Translations under genes and position numbers: made by a program
The notes under the pieces: model-generated
Seen by the model: only the letters and a program-made list of their open reading frames with translations
What the model was told of the DNA's origin: nothing
The model's database searches: none
Part shown: one piece after another, positions 59,915 to 64,000 of the stretch
How the letters are laid out: every line of letters begins with the position of its first letter
Numbering within the stretch: position 1 is the first letter of the stretch
Origin: Cedecea neteri
GTDB lineage: Bacteria; Pseudomonadota; Gammaproteobacteria; Enterobacterales; Enterobacteriaceae
Assembly (NCBI RefSeq): GCF_000758305.1
Contig: NZ_CP009458.1
Span: 806,001 to 870,000, forward strand
DNA: 64,000 bases
Direction: 5' to 3'

Positions 59915-60964
59915 ATGACAGCCCCACAACCTGATAAGACCGGCCTGCATATTTTGCTTAAACTCGCGGCCCTGGTGATTATTCTCGCCGGTATTCACGC
60001 CGCAGCCGACATCATTGTTCAGCTATTGCTGGCCGTATTTTTCGCCATTGTGCTCAACCCGCTGGTGACCTGGTTTATGCGCCGCGGCCTAAGCCGCCCG
60101 CTGGCAATTGCCATAGTGGTGCTGGTCATGCTGGTGATGCTCACTTTGCTGGTCGGCGTGCTGGCAACGTCGATGAATGACTTCATGGAACAAATGCCGC
60201 AGTTCAACAAACTGCTGACGCAGAAAGTGCGTGAAATCGAACATGCGATGCCGTTTTTGCACCTGCCGCTGTCGCCGGAACGCCTGCTGCAAAAGCTGGA
60301 CTCCGACAAGCTGATGACCTTTGCCACAACGCTGATGACCGGGCTTTCCGGAGCGATGGCCAGCGTTATTCTGCTGGCGATGACGGTGATTTTTATGCTG
60401 TTTGAGGTGCGCCATGTGCCTTATAAACTCCGTTTTGCGCTGGCCAACCCTAAGCTGCATATCGCCGGCATGCACCGCGCCCTAAAAGGCGTTACCCACT
60501 ACCTGGCGCTGAAGACCTTTATCAGTTTATTGACCGGCATCGTTATCTGGCTGGGGCTAAAGCTGCTGGGCGTGCAATTTGCGCTGATGTGGGGCGTGCT
60601 GGGCTTCTTGCTCAACTACATTCCCAACATTGGGTCGGTGATCTCCGCCGTGCCGCCGATGATTCAGGCTCTGCTGCTCAACGGCACCTATGAAATGCTG
60701 ATGGTCGGGGCGCTGTTCCTGGTAGTGCATATGGTGCTGGGCAATATTCTGGAGCCGCGCATGATGGGGCGTGGACTGGGGATGTCGACTTTTGTCGTAT
60801 TTCTCTCCCTGCTCTTCTGGGGCTGGCTGCTCGGCCCTGTCGGCATGCTGCTCTCGGTGCCGCTCACCAGCGTTTGTAAAATCCTCATGGAATCCACCCA
60901 GGGCGGGGCAAAACTGGCGATCCTGCTGGGTCCCGGCAGGCCGAAAAAACGTCTGCCGGGATAA
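59915..60964 (+). CDS. yhhT: AI-2E family transporter YhhT
   Basis: YhhT belongs to the AI-2E (PerM-like) family of inner membrane exporters/antiporters; its substrate is not known. The 349 residues, the E. coli length, have about seven transmembrane helices and the family loop LNYIPNIGSVISAVPPM near residue 234. The C-terminal half keeps the VHMVLGNILEPRMMGRGLGMS signature. The stop lies 5 bp from the convergent paiB-like gene. Confidence 0.93.
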   Translation: MTAPQPDKTGLHILLKLAALVIILAGIHAAADIIVQLLLAVFFAIVLNPLVTWFMRRGLSRPLAIAIVVLVMLVMLTLLVGVLATSMNDFMEQMPQFNKLLTQKVREIEHAMPFLHLPLSPERLLQKLDSDKLMTFATTLMTGLSGAMASVILLAMTVIFMLFEVRHVPYKLRFALANPKLHIAGMHRALKGVTHYLALKTFISLLTGIVIWLGLKLLGVQFALMWGVLGFLLNYIPNIGSVISAVPPMIQALLLNGTYEMLMVGALFLVVHMVLGNILEPRMMGRGLGMSTFVVFLSLLFWGWLLGPVGMLLSVPLTSVCKILMESTQGGAKLAILLGPGRPKKRLPG

Positions 60965-60969
60965 TCCGG

Positions 60970-61611
60970 TTACGTTTTATCGCGCCCGGCGAGGCTGGCT
61001 AACATCGCCTCGCCAATGGCCACTTCACCTTTTGCCATCAGCCCCTGCGCGGCCCCGGCCTGATCTTCACGCTTTTTGTTCTGCCCGAGCTTGGTCTTGC
61101 CGACCAGCGAGGCCAGCGGGATTTCTATCCCGACAATCGCTTTAAGCATGGAGTCGATAAACGCCGGGGGCGCATCGCTTACCTGCCATGGGAGATCGCT
61201 CTGCGCTTCCTGCTGTCGCGTCAGACTAGTTATCTGCCGCAGGATAAAGTCAGCATCGTCCCGCACCGCAATCCTCCCCCGCGCCTGCACGGTCTGGTAG
61301 TTCCAGGTTGGCACCTCCTTGTGGTGCTCCTGCTTGCCCGGATACCAGCTCGGGGAGATATAGCCTTGCGCGCCACGGAACACCACCAGCACGTCCTGAT
61401 CGGGCTGAACGCCTCGCCACAACGGGTTCGCGCGGGCGATATGTGCCCGAAGAGTACCGAATTCCCCCTCATCAGGGCAAAGCTCAAAGGGGATATCAAA
61501 AGCTTCCAGCACACCTTCAATCTGTACGACCAGCAGGCCCAGGGGATTAGCCTGAATCAGCCGCTGCAGCACAGTAATATCGTGTTCCTGAAAAGGGCGA
61601 GGAATATACAT
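60970..61611 (-). CDS. PaiB-like FMN-binding protein
   Basis: PaiB-family proteins have a split-barrel flavin-binding fold; Bacillus PaiB is described as a negative regulator of protease and sporulation genes, but most members are uncharacterised. The start at 61611 (MYIPRPFQEHDITVLQRLI) gives 213 residues; 31 upstream codons are rejected as non-homologous. Conserved motifs are AHIARANPLWR near residue 60, PSWYPGKQEHHKEVPTWNYQTVQARG near 94 and a C-terminal IVGIEIPLASLVGKTKLGQNK. It is divergent from a MocR regulator, 78 bp apart. Confidence 0.85.
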   Translation of the reverse strand: MYIPRPFQEHDITVLQRLIQANPLGLLVVQIEGVLEAFDIPFELCPDEGEFGTLRAHIARANPLWRGVQPDQDVLVVFRGAQGYISPSWYPGKQEHHKEVPTWNYQTVQARGRIAVRDDADFILRQITSLTRQQEAQSDLPWQVSDAPPAFIDSMLKAIVGIEIPLASLVGKTKLGQNKKREDQAGAAQGLMAKGEVAIGEAMLASLAGRDKT

Positions 61612-61689
61612 GGGCAAACCTTCATTCGCGGTAATTTTGCCCAGCATATGCCCAAAGTGGTTTATGATTAAGGACCAGATAATAGCAAT

Positions 61690-63195
61690 ATGACCGAGCC
61701 ACAATTCATGTCACGTAAAGCCCGAGCCGTAGATATTCCCGCCATTGGCGAGCTTGACCGCCGCAGCGGGCAGCTCAGTTTGCAGCTAGCCAAAGCGCTG
61801 AAAAACGCCATTCACAAAGGTGAGCTAAAAAGCGGCGACCTACTGCCTTCCACCCGCGTATTGTCGGGCGCTCTTAGCGTGGCACGCGGCACCGTGCTGG
61901 AGGCGTTCGAACAGTTGGTTGCGGAAGGATTTCTGGAGTCGAAACACGGCTCCGGCACCCGCGTGGCCTACGCCCCGGAAAGCCCACAGCCCGAACCAGC
62001 GGCTCGTTCAGCGGCAGTCATCCCGCTTTCTGCCCAGGCTCAGGCCTTTGCCAGAGTGGGCGAGCAGCTAAAAACGCTGGCGCCGAAGCCGTTTGCCGTC
62101 TCCGTGCCGGTTGGCGACACGGCCCCGGACGACGTGTGGCGCAGGCTAGGCAACCGCATTCGGGCGCGGGGCGCCGGTGCCCCGTCGGGCTATGCCGACC
62201 CGCAAGGCGTTCTGGTTCTGCGCGAGGCTATCTGTGAATACGTCAGAAAATCACGTTCGGTGCGCTGTACCCCGGAGCAGGTCATCATTACCTCCGGCAA
62301 CCAGCACGGCCTGTACCTGACGCTGCAAATCCTGTTGGAGGCTGGCGATGCCGTCTGGATGGAAGAGCCGGGCTACCCGGGGGCGACCTCGCTGTTTGAG
62401 ACCATGTTTCGCGACCGCAACATGGTCAGAGTCACCGTGGACGACGAAGGGCTGGACGTTGAGCTGGGGAAAAAGCTGGCCCCCAACGCCCGCGCTGCGT
62501 TTGTCACGCCCTCGCACCAATATCCGTTAGGCATGCCGCTCAGCATGTCGCGCCGAGCCGCATTGCTGGAATGGGCGCAGGCCAACCAGGCCTGGATCAT
62601 TGAAGACGACTACGACAGCGAGATGCGCTATGCGGGCCACCCGTTCCCGGCGCTGCAGGGCCTGGGGCCGGAGAACGTTATCTATCTCGGCACCTTCAGC
62701 AAAATCCTCTTCCCGTCGCTGCGCCTCGGCTACGCCGTGGTCCCTAAGCAGCTGGTTTCCGCCTTCTGCGGGGCGCGAATTCTGATGGACAGGCAGCCGC
62801 CGGGGGCCGACCAACACGTGCTGGCGAGCTTTATTTCAGAAGGGCATCTCGACCGCCACCTGCGCAAAATGCGTGGTGTTTATGCCGAAAAACGCCGCGT
62901 GTTAATGGTGGCAGTAGAACAATACATTTCCCCAGACGTGGCCTGGCTGCAGCCCTGCGACCAGGGCATGCACATGGTGCTCTGGCTGCGCCATGGCCTG
63001 GACGACCATCAGGTTGTGGAGCGGGCAATGCAGGCCGGAATCGCCGTTCGCGCGGTGTCGCACATGTTTACGCCTGAAAAACAGAAGTCCGGCATTCTGC
63101 TGGGCCTCGGCGGCTACAGCGACGAAGAGATCGTTCGCGCCGTGCAGCGTCTGAATGAAGTGCTATGCTCAAGTGCATCCCTGATTACGCCATAA
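61690..63195 (+). CDS. MocR-family regulator (GntR helix-turn-helix plus aminotransferase domain)
   Basis: This 501-residue protein joins a GntR winged helix (about 27-97, LLPSTRVLSGALSVARGTVLEAFEQLVAEGFLE) to an aminotransferase-like domain with the PLP lysine in GTFSKILFPSLRLGYAVV near 340. ATG at 61708 is another possible start. It is divergent from the PaiB-like gene, a pairing typical of MocR proteins that control an adjacent flavin- or PLP-linked enzyme. The ClpP-like gene follows 19 bp later, so both may be co-transcribed. It is a distant paralogue of the MocR at 42898. Confidence 0.86.
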   Translation: MTEPQFMSRKARAVDIPAIGELDRRSGQLSLQLAKALKNAIHKGELKSGDLLPSTRVLSGALSVARGTVLEAFEQLVAEGFLESKHGSGTRVAYAPESPQPEPAARSAAVIPLSAQAQAFARVGEQLKTLAPKPFAVSVPVGDTAPDDVWRRLGNRIRARGAGAPSGYADPQGVLVLREAICEYVRKSRSVRCTPEQVIITSGNQHGLYLTLQILLEAGDAVWMEEPGYPGATSLFETMFRDRNMVRVTVDDEGLDVELGKKLAPNARAAFVTPSHQYPLGMPLSMSRRAALLEWAQANQAWIIEDDYDSEMRYAGHPFPALQGLGPENVIYLGTFSKILFPSLRLGYAVVPKQLVSAFCGARILMDRQPPGADQHVLASFISEGHLDRHLRKMRGVYAEKRRVLMVAVEQYISPDVAWLQPCDQGMHMVLWLRHGLDDHQVVERAMQAGIAVRAVSHMFTPEKQKSGILLGLGGYSDEEIVRAVQRLNEVLCSSASLITP

Positions 63196-63214
63196 ACCTG
63201 GCAGGAGCCTGATT

Positions 63215-63820
63215 ATGCTGACCTATTTAGATAAAGATGAACCTGAAGAAAGCGCCACCCCCGCCAACGCGTCAGGGCTGATGCAGCAAAAAATGCTGGA
63301 TTCCCGCTCGATTATTATCTCCGGTGAAATCACTCAGGCGATCACCAAAGAGGTGGTTGCCCAGCTTTTGCTGCTGCAAAGCATCAACGACAAACCCATT
63401 AAGCTGTACCTCAACAGCCAGGGCGGCCACGTTGAGGCGGCGGACACCATTCATGACGTGATCAAATTCATCAAGCCGGAAGTCCATATCATCGGTACCG
63501 GCTGGGTTGCCAGCGCCGGGATCACCATCTTCCTCGCGGCAGACAAAAAACACCGCTATTCGCTGCCAAACACGCGCTTTATGATCCACCAGCCGCTGGG
63601 CGGCGTGCGCGGCCAGGCCACGGACATTGAGATCGAAGCCAGAGAGATCATTCGCATGCACGATCGCGTGAACAAGATGATCGCCGAGGCCACCGGCCAG
63701 CCGCTGGAGAAGGTGAAGCAGGATACCGATCGCAACTACTGGATGTCGCCGAAAGAAGCCATCGACTACGGCATTGTCGGCAAAGTCATTACCAGCTTCT
63801 CCGAGCTGAATATCGACTAA
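63215..63820 (+). CDS. ClpP-like serine protease paralogue with Ser-His-Asn active site
   Basis: This 201-residue protein belongs to the ClpP family, which forms barrel proteases fed by Clp ATPases. Ser100 lies in GWVASAGITIF and His125 in RFMIHQPLGG, aligning without gaps to E. coli ClpP Ser97 and His122. The position of the catalytic Asp171 is Asn174 here (QDTDRNYWMS), as in Listeria ClpP1. The N-terminus lacks the usual ClpP axial-loop sequence. AGGAG lies 12 bases before the ATG. It is likely co-transcribed with the MocR gene. The canonical clpP is expected elsewhere with clpX. Confidence 0.85.
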   Translation: MLTYLDKDEPEESATPANASGLMQQKMLDSRSIIISGEITQAITKEVVAQLLLLQSINDKPIKLYLNSQGGHVEAADTIHDVIKFIKPEVHIIGTGWVASAGITIFLAADKKHRYSLPNTRFMIHQPLGGVRGQATDIEIEAREIIRMHDRVNKMIAEATGQPLEKVKQDTDRNYWMSPKEAIDYGIVGKVITSFSELNID

Positions 63821-63828
63821 CGCCTGAG

Positions 63829-63857
63829 AAACCGCCTTCACCGGCGGTTTTTCTTTC
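63829..63857 (+). terminator. Rho-independent terminator of the ClpP-like gene
   Basis: AAACCGCC, loop TTCACC, GGCGGTTTTTCTTT. It lies 9 bp after the stop and just before the convergent transporter gene. Confidence 0.92.
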
Positions 63858-64000
63858 TAGCGAGAAAAGCGCTTAGCGCCGAACACGCAAACCAGCACGC
63901 CAAGCATCACGGCGATCATCGACGTATGCACTTCTTCATGAAGCAGCAGCCCGGCAAGCAACAGGCCAAAGAAGGGCTGCAGCAATTGAAGCTGTCCGAC
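63857..64000 (-). CDS. DMT-superfamily (EamA) transporter, C-terminal fragment at window edge
   Basis: The minus strand is open from the window edge for 47 codons to a TAG at 63857-63859. It reads VGQLQLLQPFFGLLLAGLLL, then HEEVHTSMIAVMLGVLVCVFGAKRFSR. This is the usual end of EamA/drug-metabolite transporters: the P-F-hydrophobic helix 9, a Glu before helix 10 (GE/HEE) and a basic tail. Substrate unknown. The 5' part lies outside the window. Confidence 0.75.
   Translation of the reverse strand, partial: VGQLQLLQPFFGLLLAGLLLHEEVHTSMIAVMLGVLVCVFGAKRFSR

Overview
The window is a chromosomal segment of a member of the Enterobacteriaceae. Most genes match Escherichia coli K-12 proteins in length and residue by residue, and their order follows the K-12 stretch from glp/glg through asd, gnt, yhhW-X-Y, ggt, ugp, liv, rpoH-ftsXEY, rsmD, zntA, tusA, yhhQ and dcrB to yhhT. 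ERIC elements, REP-like palindromes and the sRNA RyhB also point to this family. Several inserted loci and an inverted glp block exclude E. coli itself. A genus such as Cedecea, Enterobacter or Kluyvera is plausible, but I cannot fix it from sequence alone.

Layout: 1-3.8 kb, glycerol-3-phosphate genes (3'-truncated glpD, divergent glpEGR). 4-13.5 kb, the glycogen operon glgBXCAP. 13.7-18.1 kb, asd, yhgN, an extra small lipoprotein and gluconate uptake (gntU, gntK). 18.3-22.3 kb, gntR, yhhW, yhhX, a tandem ERIC-like array, ryhB and yhhY. 22.3-25.4 kb, an AT-rich insertion with a Fur-box-preceded IroN-type siderophore receptor. 25.4-32.7 kb, ggt, yhhA and the Pho-regulated ugpBAECQ. 33-39.9 kb, branched-chain amino acid transport (livKHMGF, livJ) and panM. 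40-44.4 kb, an accessory unit of amino acid permease, GABA transaminase and divergent MocR regulator. 44.4-51 kb, rpoH, ftsEX, ftsY, rsmD and small yhh genes. 51-54.8 kb, an accessory PTS EIIBC / SIS-domain enzyme / LacI operon. 55-60.9 kb, zntA, a higBA toxin-antitoxin locus with a frameshifted toxin, tusA, yhhQ, dcrB and yhhT. 61-64 kb, a PaiB-like protein divergent from a MocR regulator followed by a ClpP paralogue, then the 3' end of a DMT transporter.

The core genes form familiar units: glycogen made by GlgC/A/B and broken down by GlgP/X; GntR controlling gluconate import and phosphorylation; UgpBAEC importing glycerophosphodiesters that UgpQ hydrolyses; LivJ/LivK feeding one LivHMGF transporter; FtsEX, FtsY and RpoH in their usual cluster. 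Regulatory sites visible in the DNA include GlpR, GntR, ZntR and Pho operators, two Fur boxes, a DnaA box before rpoH and a 26-bp LacI-type palindrome.

The parts most worth following up are the uncharacterised EIIBC/SIS/LacI operon, the PaiB-MocR-ClpP module whose ClpP has Asn where the catalytic Asp is expected, a GlgC lacking the known activator lysine, the broken higB toxin with nested operators, and the iron island beside ryhB. I saw no clear evidence of a wholly new defence or mobile system.
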